Shown piece after piece: positions 22,701 through 32,504 of a DNA stretch of 64,000 nucleotides. The stretch is from Brachionus manjavacas (taxonomy: Eukaryota > Rotifera > Eurotatoria > Ploima > Brachionidae). Each line of letters starts with the position of its first letter. Positions within the stretch are counted from its first letter, which is position 1. The stretch lies in contig JAHQIY010000010.1 of the NCBI GenBank assembly GCA_019054805.1, positions 2,153,501-2,217,500 of the forward strand, read 5' to 3'. The notes under the pieces are model-generated. The model was not told the origin of the DNA and ran no database searches. It was given only the letters and a program-made list of their open reading frames with translations. The translations under genes were made by a program, and so were the position numbers.

Positions 22701-24598
22701 ATTTTGGATTTTCGTAAAAATATCTTCCAGATTAAAAAAATTGCTTTCGAATCATACAAGCTGTGATGTTTTTTTTCTAATGAGTGATCGGTTTTACCCC
22801 TTTTTACCTTACCCCTTTAAGTCTATGTCACAAAAATTTAAGTCAAGTCAATGACCTAAATTTTTTTTTTAGTCAAAGTTATTACTTGAACCAAAATATT
22901 TTTAAAAATTAAATATATTTCTAAATAAACCATAATCTTAAAATTATATTGGTCAGAGTTTTGCACATTTATCTATAATTCAGCCTTCAGACAAAAAATA
23001 TATTTCGTCGAATAACGCACATTTATAAATAGGTGATACATTTCTTAAAGAAATAGAATTTAATTTTTTAATATTTTATGATTTTTGGGTTAGTTAATTA
23101 AAAAAAAATTTAAGTCATTGATTTGACTTAAATTTTTGTGACTTAAAACTTAAAACAAGTCTGATTTTAAGTATATTAAGTTTCTGATAGATACTTCTAA
23201 ATTACAGTAAAAATATTTAAGTATATGCTGCTCTGACTTGGAAATATTAAAAATTAAAATTTTTCAATTATTGCATATACTTCTTCAATGACAAAAGCTA
23301 GATACATTGTTGGGGAAAGATTTTTAAAAATAAAAAAAAAGAAAATTTAAAACTAGATGACATGTTAAAACATAAAAAAATCTTTGCTTTGTAAAATAAG
23401 TATGGGTCAGGAAATTTTCAAAATTTAGGGTTCAGTGCTTTAGTAGGACCATATATACAGGTTAAGGTTAATCTTTTTTTTTTTAAATTTCTCTATGTCA
23501 AAGGTTTAAACAGTTTAATCTAATAAATAAAATTTAATTAAAATTATTTCAACAGGAATTGTATGCACTTGGGTTGACAAATTTAGTCGGTTCTGTTTTT
23601 TCATGTTTTCCAACTGCGGCCTCGCTGTCCCGATCAAGTCTTCTTGAAAGTATGGGTGGACATTCTCAGGTAACAAAAAACAATTTTTGTATTAAATTTA
23701 AATCCTTAATTTAAGCTAGCTTCAGTGTTTAGTTCGCTTATAATTTTGGTAGTGATCATTTGGCTTGCACCACTGTTCAAAACACTTCCAACTTTGTGCC
23801 TAGCCAGTATAATTGTTGTTGCACTAAAAAACATGATTTTCCAAGTAAAGGACTGTTTTAAATTATGGAAAATCAATCGGTACGAAGCGGTAATCTTAAC
23901 ACAGTCAAAATTTAGTTTTTTTTTCTAATTTTTTTGCTAAGTTTACTTGGTTAATGACTTTTCTGGGCACTGTTATACTTGACGTTGATGTTGGCCTGTT
24001 TATTGGCATTGGAACCTCAATTTTAGTCGTTGTAATCCGGGACATGTTTTCACCAATTAAAGCCATGGTAAAATATAAAAACACTTCCAATTATGTGGAC
24101 AATGAGCTGGTTTATTCGGATAGTAATGATGAAGCAGAGACCAGTTTCAAAGATGAAAGTTTTCAAAGAAATGTTTGCATTTATAAAGTAAAGCATTCGA
24201 TTTATTTTGCCAATTGTCACACTTTCCAAGACCATTTGTACAAGACATACGGATTTAGGCCTCAAAAAAAGAATATTATTGACAAAAAGGATTCAATTAA
24301 TAATATCAGCGGCCTGGCAGAAGAAATGGACCGAGAAAGAGCATACCAAGATATTATACTTGATTTTTCAAGCGTTAACTACGTGGACACGAACGGAATG
24401 CAAGTTATAAGACAAATTATTGATGACTTTAAATGTTTTGATATATATGTGCTGATTTGTCAAGCTCAGGACAGCTTTATTCAGATGCTGATTAACATGA
24501 ATATTTGGCACAAGTATGAGGCGCATTTGTTTGTCACTATTGAAGAAGCTATTAATTTTTCCAATCAAAGAAATTCGACGCAAATTTTTTTTAACTGA
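19749..24598 (+). CDS. SLC26-family anion exchanger (SulP transporter with STAS domain), five exons
   Basis: Exons 19749-20714, 20770-21003, 23556-23669, 23716-23889 and 23942-24598, all phase 0 with GT-AG introns, encode 714 residues. A basic cytosolic N-terminus of about 100 residues precedes the membrane domain, which opens with DLMCGLTIGIMNIPQGLAYA, matching the SulP signature; more membrane spans run to about residue 530. A C-terminal STAS domain (about 570-705) contains IILDFSSVNYVDTNGMQVI. SLC26 proteins exchange sulfate, chloride, bicarbonate or oxalate across the plasma membrane; the substrate here is not deducible. Intron 2 is 2552 bp and holds three foldback elements, while the other introns are 46-55 bp. 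AATAAA occurs near 24672. The gene looks intact. Confidence 0.94.
21256..21610. mobile_element. Mariner-like MITE in SLC26 intron 2
   Basis: It begins CAGTGCTGCTACGATACC and ends with the complement, with TA on each side (21254-21255, 21611-21612). Inverted repeats are about 55-60 bp, total 355 bp. CAGTGCTG plus TA duplication is the Tc1/mariner pattern. The interior is full of TTTACGTAAA-like palindromes. Confidence 0.85.
22335..22485. repeat. Foldback with about 50-bp arms in SLC26 intron 2
   Basis: Arms 22335-22388 and 22431-22485 are nearly perfectly complementary, sharing TTGTCTTTGCTCTC, around a 42-bp spacer. Confidence 0.85.
22818..23151. mobile_element. MITE-like element in SLC26 intron 2
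   Basis: Inverted arms 22818-22875 and about 23098-23151 share GTCACAAAAATTTAAGTCAA; total about 335 bp, no coding. GTCAAGTC words link it loosely to the elements at 1-1216 and 55770-55872. Confidence 0.7.
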
Positions 24599-25797
24599 GT
24601 TATTTGTTTTTTGATTTGTTATTTTATTTATGTTTTTAAATCTAAAAATTGTGTTTGTATCATATTTTTGAAATAAATAGAGAAAATACATTACCCTTTT
24701 ATAATTGAAAAAGCCTTTGACATAGAACGGAGAGATGGTATCCGTAAAAATACGTAATTTACCTAAAAAATTGTAATTTTACTATTTTTTACGTATAAAA
24801 AGAATTGTAAAAATGGTAAATTAACTAAATTTTACGTAAAAAATTGATAAAATCCAAAATTTTCCAGGGTTTAACATCCTATTTTAAAAAAGTCTTAAAT
24901 AATCTTATCCTAAAATCAGAATGTTGAACAGGGTGTTATAAAACTTTTTTGTTAAAGAAGTTGTACATCCTTCAAAATAAAATTTGCCATTTTATTTTGA
25001 ATTTTATCATGATATGAAAATTTGTTATCTTATAGTTTAAGAGGCGCAGACTAAGAATACCATATCCATTTTCAATAATTGTTTTGGGGCTTTTAGGAAT
25101 CAAATCATTAATTTTAAAATACAAGTATTCTTGTTTTTATAGATTTCAGGCCTTTAACTTTTTAAACTTAATTTTGACCTTGTTTTAGGCCTAGAAACTT
25201 TGGCAAACCTTTGGTCATGTTCATCGTAATGATTTCACGAAATAGGCTTTTAAGAGAAAAAACTCTATTATTTAAAGGCCCAACATACATTTATGACTAT
25301 TTTAGTTTTTTTGATTCCTTTTTGCCTAATCTTTTTATAAATTAAATTTTGTTTCATTACATAATATAATCATTAACTGACCCTTAGTAACCCCTCAACT
25401 TAGAAAATTGAAAGAAAAAATTATATACCCTTTTTTTTTATTTTAAAATTAAAAAAAAATTAATCTAAAAAATAAAAGCAGCAATCTAGTTATTTATCAC
25501 ATTTCTTCTTCTTATGTTGGATTCATATCATCTATAATAGAAAAGTTCTTACAAATATAAAAAAGACCTTTGAAATGAGAATAGGTCGCTTTTAATTACA
25601 AAGGATAAACTTAAAGTTTGTTTATTTATTTTTAATTCTAATTTTTAAATGTTGCATCTGGTTTGTTTCAATTTGCATGAATGAAGGACATTTATTAAAC
25701 TTATTTTCATTTGTATACTCAGTGGGTTAGCAACTTCTGCAAAAAGATTGTTTTTTTTTAAATTGAATTGGGTATTTTTTCCATTTTTCCGAAACTC
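24599..25797. other. Noncoding stretch between SLC26 and an integrase relic
   Basis: A TACGTAA-rich patch (about 24740-24850) resembles patches at 21300-21600 and 55380-55560. Otherwise AT-rich and featureless. Confidence 0.55.
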
Positions 25798-26376
25798 TTA
25801 AAAGATTGAAGTTCTACTCCTATTTTCTGATGAGTCACCTTGTTCAGTTTTTACATCACTATCAATTTTAAACTTAGTTTCATTTAATAAAAATTTACCT
25901 AACAACGGTTTATTAGATTTCTTATCTGTGTTTGTACTAACATATTGCTTTATGAATGATGAATTTCGGTACAAGATTTTTCCTTCTCTTTCAAGTGTAA
26001 CCATTGTATCCTTGGTATTCACAATTTTAAATGGGTTTGGATCATACAGCGTGTCGGATTTACTTGATCGTTTCCATTTCAACAAAACTTGCTCACCAAT
26101 ATTAAACAAAGACTGTCTAGCCTTGAGTCTCTTGTCATTACCTGACTTTATTTTAGCTTTGGCTTTCGAGTCATTAGTTTTGGTTTTAATCATTAAATCA
26201 TTATCAGGTGATCTTTCACTTACTTTAGGCAACTTTGAAGTCTTTGAGTTTGCTTTGAACATTAACTGATTAGGTGGTATGCCTGTAGAGGCATGAGGTG
26301 TATCACGGTAGTTACGCAAGAACTCAATTAATTCTGCTTCCCATTCTTTTTGTGCATATGACAAATTGTACAAACT
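25798..26376 (-). pseudogene. LTR-retrotransposon integrase C-terminal relic (fossil)
   Basis: The minus strand encodes the end of an integrase core, with FLRNYRDTPHASTGIPP, then a basic linker and an SH3-like part containing GEQVLLKWKR. The pattern is that of Gypsy-like integrases. Only this fragment (about 190 residues) is present; no LTR was recognised next to it. It is an old fragment. Confidence 0.8.
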
Positions 26377-26579
26377 GTAAATACCATAATTTATCTAGTC
26401 TTACCCTTTAATATCATAACCAAGTTAATCCACACTAAAAAATATAAAATAAATAAAAAAAAAGAAAAAAAAATTAATTTTTTTCTCAGTGCTAATGTAA
26501 CACCTATTTAATTTAAATAAATTAAATTTTTTTTTTTTACCCATATATTCTCTCTTTCGTCTCTCCTCTTTAACCCAAA

Positions 26580-26760
26580 TTAAAAAAAATAAGGTTGTAT
26601 GAGGCCTCGCTTCGGAACAACCTTGATAGATCATCTCTCCAAAATTATCTATCTATCTATTTATTTTTTTATCTATAAAAATCATTTTTATGGGACGAAA
26701 CTTTTTTAAAAATGAAAAAAAACTAATATATAAAGAAGGTAAAAAATTAAGGGGTTTACC
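26580..26760. repeat. LINE/MITE tail region with (TATC)n
   Basis: AAGGTTGT and ACAACCTT flank a short GC-rich loop (26592-26624), followed by a TATC microsatellite (about 26648-26665). Bases 26645-26745 match 38609-38730 in the opposite orientation at roughly 85-90%. This suggests a small element next to the LINE scrap at 26761. Confidence 0.55.
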
Positions 26761-27090
26761 TTAGGGCACTCCGCATTCTATTTCCTTCGGTCTTGAAGTG
26801 GCTTCATTGTATTGTATTTGAAATGTTCTGTCTTTGAGAAAACTTTCTATCCAATTGGTAAGTGTCGCACTAAGCCAAAGTTGTTTCACATTGAATAGAA
26901 TACCTTCATGTGGAGTTTTATCGAAGGCTTTTTCTAAATCAAAGAACACGGCAACAGTGATTTTTTTGGTTAAAACCATGACTGATTGATTGAGTTAATC
27001 TGAATAAATGTTCTTGAGTTGATCTCTTCTTCCTGAAGCCTGCTTAGCAATTCGGTAGAATATTTGTTTTTTCTGCCCAAATAATATTTT
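26761..27090 (-). pseudogene. LINE reverse-transcriptase fragment
   Basis: The minus strand gives QAGFRKKRSTQEHLF near 27045 and then ITVAVFFDLEKAFDKTPHEG at about 26950, the RT fingers/palm A motif, continuing to IECGVP at 26761. It has non-LTR RT motifs 2-4 only, with a frame change between the first two parts. Truncated at both ends. Confidence 0.8.
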
Positions 27091-27554
27091 TTCTATCTTT
27101 TTCTAAATTTAATAAAATATTGAAAAAAAAACTCAACTTTTTTCTTCGTTTTTTAATTTTTCTTCTAACTGTGGACAATTTAGAAAATTTGTTTTACAAA
27201 ACGCTCGCCAGAAGCTAACGCGGAGGAATTACGTTCACTACTCACAGGCGCTAAGGTTAGTAAAAGTTCAAACAAAACAGATAAAATTGGCAAGATTTTA
27301 GTCAGATTTCAAAAATAAAAATGCTGTAATAATTAAATCTTTAGAAATATTTTTAAAGTTTCAGAATTTGCTAGTTTTATTTTTTTCTTATAATAAAAAA
27401 TATAAATAAAAAAAAACTGTAAATTTAAATAGAATTTTTGAACTATTCTAAAAAATTCTATTTAAATTTTTTTAACTATTTTAATTAAGAAAAAGTTTCT
27501 ATTTATTTGACCAATCTCCACCTTTACCTGTAACTATGTTCAGTACCTTCTTCA
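27091..27554. other. AT-rich noncoding stretch
   Basis: No gene or element recognised. A short GC-richer patch lies at 27198-27250. Confidence 0.5.
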
Positions 27555-27795
27555 TAGTTGAGTACCCCCTCCAATATTGTGCACCAAGAAGCCTTCAATA
27601 AACTTAATCTACTTACAGTCTCGAATCGACTTTTTGAGTTGAGTGAGAGATATGTCAGGGCAGGATTGAGTCATTCTGTCCCACTGGTCGTAAAACTGGT
27701 AGAAGAATATAGAGGAGGTTTCGAATCTAGATATATCGAATATCCAACTCCATTGTGTAATTGCTACCTAGTAATTTCTTCTTTTTTTCCTTAAC
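27555..27795 (+). pseudogene. LINE C-terminal fragment
   Basis: Encodes FNKLNLLTVSNRLFELSERY and then GFESRYIEYPTPLCNCY. The same blocks occur on the minus strand at 47340-47633 and, more decayed, at 11440-11535, so these are 3' ends of one LINE family. Confidence 0.75.
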
Positions 27796-27956
27796 TATAA
27801 AATATTTAAACATGTCTAACTTAATGTCCAATTGTAGAGAAAAAAAAAATAAAAAGGGTTTTTACCTAAAGGGTTAAAAAAAATTGAAAATCTCCACCGC
27901 TGTTGTACTGCTCATGTTCTCCTAGTTCGATTTGAGTCGGTTTGATTCGGTTTGGT

Positions 27957-28061
27957 TCAAAAAAAAAAAAAACACTATGAATAATAATTATCAAAATTAA
28001 AAAATAAACATTTCAAAATAATGATAAATTATTATTCATAGTGTTTTTTTTTTTTTTTTTT
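27957..28061. repeat. Foldback around ACACTATGAATAATAATT
   Basis: Arms at 27960-27996 and 28020-28060 are near-perfectly complementary, bounded by poly-A and poly-T, and separated by about 25 bp. Probably a small foldback element. Confidence 0.75.
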
Positions 28062-28224
28062 GAAACAAACACCATAGCGTAATTTCTTGTCTTCGTCTTT
28101 TCAATTTAATTTGTTTTTTAATTAACTCACTACATATCAAAAAAAATAAAAGCTGTAACACATGTAACAATCTATTCCAATTCATGTCTTCTTAACTTTA
28201 ATTTATTTATCTCATTTTATTAAC

Positions 28225-28320
28225 TTTAATTTTATTTTTTTTTTTTTTTTTTTTAATTTATTCTGAAGGAGCTCTAGCTCGGTACAGAAAACAAATAAAT
28301 AAATAAATAAATAAAAAAAT
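28225..28320 (+). repeat. Retroposon 3' tail with (AAAT)n
   Basis: GAAGGAGCTCTAGCTCGGTA is followed by AAATAAATAAAT repeats, the layout of the 3' end of a LINE or SINE. No coding part is attached. Confidence 0.45.
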
Positions 28321-29063
28321 CTCGGAGAAATTAGTAAAATTGGAAGCACTGGAAATAATAAAAAATCTTGAACGATTATTTTTAAAAGAATCGAAAATCA
28401 AAAATTTACATACTAAATAAAATAAACAATAATTAAAGAAAGGCTAAATTCCAAATTACTTAGGTATAGTTTACAGTGATATGTGAGCTCTAGCTATATT
28501 TGTCGTATTGTCTAATCTCGGGCTTTTTAGTTAACTTTAAATTTTGCTTGTCTCTTAAACCCGGATTCGGATTGCCGGATCCGAATTTGCCACCTAAAAT
28601 ACGGATTAAGTTTACGGATTTTATTACCTAAAATTTTAAGCAATCTAAAAAAGACGATTTTTAAAAAAATCAAAATTTTATAAATAATTTCTTTTAGAAC
28701 TTTTAAATAAATTTTATCTTTGATTAGAATTAATTGTAAACAAGAAAATGCATCTGAATCAATGTCTAAGGCTTTATAATTAACATGCCTTGGGTAAAAT
28801 TAATGATTTTTATTTTTTGAATTGAGAAATTTTGTCAATTTTAGTTTAAAATTTAATCTTGTAAAAATGCTGATTCGAATTTTGAGTGATGGTTAAAATC
28901 CGTAAACAAAATCAGAATCAGTTAAACAGAATCCGTATTTTATGGACATCCATAAATTAAATTTGCGCACTTTTTGTTTAATGATTTTTTTGTTGACAGC
29001 AAAATAAATTCTCACTTCCTAAAAATAAAGTCTTAACCTAACCCTTGAATTGAATAAATTAAG
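28321..29063. other. AT-rich noncoding stretch
   Basis: GGATTCGGAT / ATCCGAAT words recur at about 28561-28625 and 28905-28950, but nothing could be identified. Confidence 0.5.
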
Positions 29064-29561
29064 GAAAAGCAATCAATGATCAACGAAATGTACGCACTAA
29101 AGAGCAAAATAAGCGAACAAAAACCATGTGATAAAAATCTGCACGAGCGGATCGAAAAAATCCAAAAGGACAAGTCCAAATTGACCCAGAAACTATCCAA
29201 GATACTTGAGAACGAACGCGACATGGTCAAAGAGCGCGACACTCTTAAGCTTACCACTTGTCGTTCGAGCTACGACCTTCAAAAGTCAAACTCCACAAAA
29301 TCCCTAAACTCCAAGCTTGAGTCGCACATCAAAAATATCGAAGGCGAGTGCGACTTTTACAAACAAAAAGTGACCATTCCGCAAAAACTGCTCAAACAAA
29401 AAGAAGCCCAATTGAGCCGCTGGCGCTCCACCTCATTATCCAAAAGCGCGCCCCAGCCAAACACTGAAGCACTAAGGCACCAAATGCTCAGTTTGCTCGC
29501 TCAGTCCCACCAGGCAACAACCATTCATCGGCCTGAGCCCACAAGGACATGCTCAATCTGA
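29064..29561 (+). pseudogene. Coiled-coil protein fragment (CEP135/TSGA10-like), probably a relic
   Basis: A 161-codon frame, GC-richer than its flanks, encodes a Lys/Glu-rich coiled coil with LHERIEKIQKDKSKLTQKL, IEGECDFYKQKVT and LQ-like KLLKQKEAQLSRWRS. The DFYKxE...LLKQKE arrangement recalls centrosomal CEP135/TSGA10 proteins, an inference from memory. It sits directly before FHOD formin pieces and ends in non-homologous sequence. An acceptor-like AG precedes it at 29062-29063. Likely an exon relic or partial copy; whether expressed is unknown. Confidence 0.4.
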
Positions 29562-29615
29562 ACAACAAGAAGGGCGTTTAGCAGAACAACATGTCTGTGG
29601 CGGTGCTGACATGAA

Positions 29616-30516
29616 TCACTGGACGAGCACAGCTAAGAGCTCGAACTGCTCAGAGAGAACAAACGAGCCACTGTCCTCGCGCGAACACAGCTGTCCGTGC
29701 GAGTTCACACATGTATAGAGGAAATTTGGAACTCTTCATTTTTGCTAAAGCAGCTGTATCAGAACGACAAGGATTTAGTGCACGAGTTAGTGAAAAAAGA
29801 CGGCCTCGAGTGCTTAGTCAAGTGGCCAACGACACCAAAGAGCAAAACTACATAATTTACATTTTGCAAGCGCTCGGTCAGCTCATGCCAGCTGTTCGTG
29901 GACGACATTAACGGCGTAATCAAGAGCAAAGAGACTGACCAGTGGTTGTACAGTGAGTTGTGAACGCGCTGCTGTTAACGTTAGCTGTGGATACGGTGGA
30001 CAGCAACCAAGCAAGCTCAAGCCCAAGTGCAACATCATGAGCATCTTTGGGACTTTTCCAACCAGCACCATATCATCTGAACTCAATCTTTATTGGATGA
30101 TTCTGATCAACACGGTCCTCATCGCCATACCCGACCAGAACACGTTCTATGACGTCAGCGATTAATACGAGGAACAAGGCATGTAAAATAAAGTAGACTA
30201 TTTAATAAAGTTTTAAAGTTTATTATTATCTAAAAAGAAAACCGGGCCCGGTTGTCGTCGTAGACTGAACATCGGGCGGAAATATAAATCACATTAAATA
30301 AGAAATATGAGGAAAAATGAAATAAATAAAATAAATAAATATAAAATATAAATATGAAATACGCGTGCATGCAACTGCACAGCGAACCGCGTACATACAC
30401 AGTGATGTCTTCATCACAGCATGCAGCAGATCTTTCAGCGCTATTTCAAAAACCCAGTCAAAAACGACGATACTGGCTGCCTTGAGCAAATTGTTCAACA
30501 AATGGAGCTATATGAG
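29616..30516 (+). pseudogene. FHOD-type formin GBD/FH3 fragment with a retained intron
   Basis: Blocks typical of FHOD formins appear in order: SLDEHS, ELLRENKRATVLARTQLSVR, KDLVHELVKKDGLECLVK, NYIIYILQALGQLM, FVDDINGVIKSKETDQWLYS, NALLLTLAVDTVDSN and IPDQNTFYDVSD. A GT-AG intron (30183-30419) then separates EEQGI from MQQIFQRYF...LEQIVQQMELYE, which ends at a GTAAGT donor (30517). The blocks lie in different frames, with in-frame stops (for instance before ELELL and after FYDVSD), and a stretch between QWLYS and NALLL is missing. Formins nucleate and elongate actin filaments, and this region is the regulatory N-terminal domain. Retained intron and splice site point to a duplicated, unprocessed pseudogene. 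Confidence 0.8.
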
Positions 30517-30889
30517 GTAAGTGAATCAAGAAAATCGGTAAAAATTACAAAAAAAAAGTTCATTGTCTAAATCTCATCTTATCAAGTCTTTTCTTTGTTT
30601 TTAATTAGTTTAGTATATTATTTTGTATTCAATTTTATTTTATTATATATACAGGAAGATTTTTTGTGTTATTTGTATATGCATTTAACAATGCCATAGT
30701 TGCCTCAGTATTTTGACCGATTCGATTTTCCTTTTTTTAAATAAAATTCCTTAAAGAAAAAATTGTTTAAAAAAATTGAAATAGTTTTTGTAACTAGATT
30801 TTTTTTTTCATTAAAACAAACTTTGTAGTATTATTAGTTGTATACTACTACCCATACAGGGTTAAGCTTTATAATAGCTATGAGAGTAA
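30517..30889. other. Noncoding stretch after the FHOD relic
   Basis: AT-rich; no further FHOD exon was recognised. Confidence 0.5.
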
Positions 30890-32290
30890 CTATAGCTTTT
30901 CTGAGCCTTGATTGATCATCCAGTCATCAATTCTCGCTTTGAAACAATTAATCGAAGAAGCATCATTCGCATTTTGAGGCAGCGCATTCCTCATTTTCAC
31001 AACTATTTTCGTTAAAAAATTATGACGTTGTAAACAATTTCCGAGTCGCCATCGACTGCCCCTAACTGGTACTCTGAATCATCAGTAACCGAGGTTCTCA
31101 AGACTCTAGGATATTTTCTGAATTTCAACCTATAAATGTGAATGATCAGGCTGATGTACCACCAGTACTCACGTCTGGTAGTGATGGTCATTTTTAGAAA
31201 GGTATTAATGATGGGGCCTACCTTTACAGCAAAACCTAGGTAATAATTTAAGTAAACCGTCTTTCTCATTGGACCTTATCCCTGCCTAGACTCAGAAATG
31301 GAGTGGAAAAGGCTGATGCGTCCCAGCAGCGGATAATCTCTAGACCGCCCAACTCTGCACCCAGGAAGTTAATATTCCTAACCGGATTTAGAATGGACTT
31401 GTGCGTGTTAAGTACCCAGTTTGCACACCAAGCAAAACCAGGAGCTTGTTAAAGTCTCGATGTGTTATGATGAGATCGTCCAAGTGTCCATGTAATATAT
31501 AATAATTGTCCCTATTCTATCCCAGTGGATAATGAGGGGGCGCTCATATCCTTTTCTAGTGATTGACCTTATTGAGCAACGGCTCCGATCTGAAACAGAT
31601 GCTACTGCATCGAGCTGATCATCTACTCCGCAATTATTACCCAGTCGAAACTGGTGCCCCTATTTTAATGATGAAAGAGGTTTACACACTCGCCCCGTTT
31701 TGCAAAGATATTTTGAAGATTTTTTCACCCTCTGGGGGTTTTAAAACCTCGCTCCTCAGCTTGCATGCAAACCCGCAAACCATTCGGCTATACGGGCTTT
31801 TTGTGTCCATGTGTGCTTAGTTTATTTTTTGGTAAAAAAGAATGTTGGATTTAGGGGGTATTGCACAGTCCAAAGGGCATTCTGGTGAAGATGTAAAACT
31901 TAGGGTGTATATTAATATCAAAGAAGGCCTGTTTAAAGTCTATTTTGTTGTACCAAAGATGAGTTGGCCACTTCAGGCCATTGACGACCTTGTAAATAGA
32001 CTTCAGACTAAATTTCGGTGCTTCGATGGAGTGCTAAAAAGCCAGCTATTTGTCTCATTTCGAGCCGGGTCTTAATCCTAAGAAGAACGTGCCGCAGTAA
32101 CGAGCCACTTTTGTGCAGGCGGGGGAATCTTCTCCTTCCTCAAACAGCTATCTCTTGTCCAAAAATTGTGCTATGATGAGATCGTCCAAGTTTCCATATA
32201 TACTTAGTATATTTTTTAATAAACCTAAGTACACAATTTAAAAGAGACTGTTGAATTTAGGGTGTAATGCACAGTACCTATTTTTGTACT
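30890..32290 (-). pseudogene. Reverse-transcriptase relic of DIRS or LTR type (fossil)
   Basis: On the minus strand the segments KIDFKQAFFDINIHP and RMPFGLCNTP (about 31965-31870), LDDLII (about 31485) and NINFLGAELGG (about 31370) are the palm and thumb motifs of DIRS/Gypsy-like RTs. A second LDDLII-bearing segment, with homologous flank, lies at about 32170-32290, so parts of two copies are present. A SINE at 31495-31802 interrupts it. The copy is old and heavily broken. Confidence 0.65.
31495..31802 (-). mobile_element. tRNA-headed SINE with 10-bp target-site duplication
   Basis: A 308-bp insertion is bounded by direct repeats GTGTCCATGT (31485-31494 and 31803-31812). On the minus strand it begins GCCCGTATAGCCGAATGG, an A-box-bearing tRNA head, followed about 45 nt later by GAGGTTTTAAAACCCC, a T-arm/B-box-like element. 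A unique body of about 220 nt follows, ending in an A/T-rich tail. It interrupts the RT relic, whose sequence continues cleanly on the other side. SINEs are transcribed by RNA polymerase III from these boxes and mobilised by a LINE. Confidence 0.85.
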
Positions 32291-32504
32291 ATATTCATGT
32301 TTTTTTTTGTTTAAAGTTGAGTTCAAAATTGTTCTCATTTTTAATTATCTTTATTTCTAATTAATTTAAAAAAATGTTTTAAATAATTTTGAAATTATTA
32401 CATATTTTAAGGTAATTTAAAAAGAAAAAGTAATTAAGAAAATAAGAAATAATCAATTTTAAGACCCAAATTTTCAAAAAAATTGGCACTTTAAAAGTCA
32501 ATAA

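Noticed and set aside
31563-32075. Two plus-strand open frames of 77-85 codons
   Set aside because: One lies over the SINE and the other is antisense to RT motifs; no protein features of their own.
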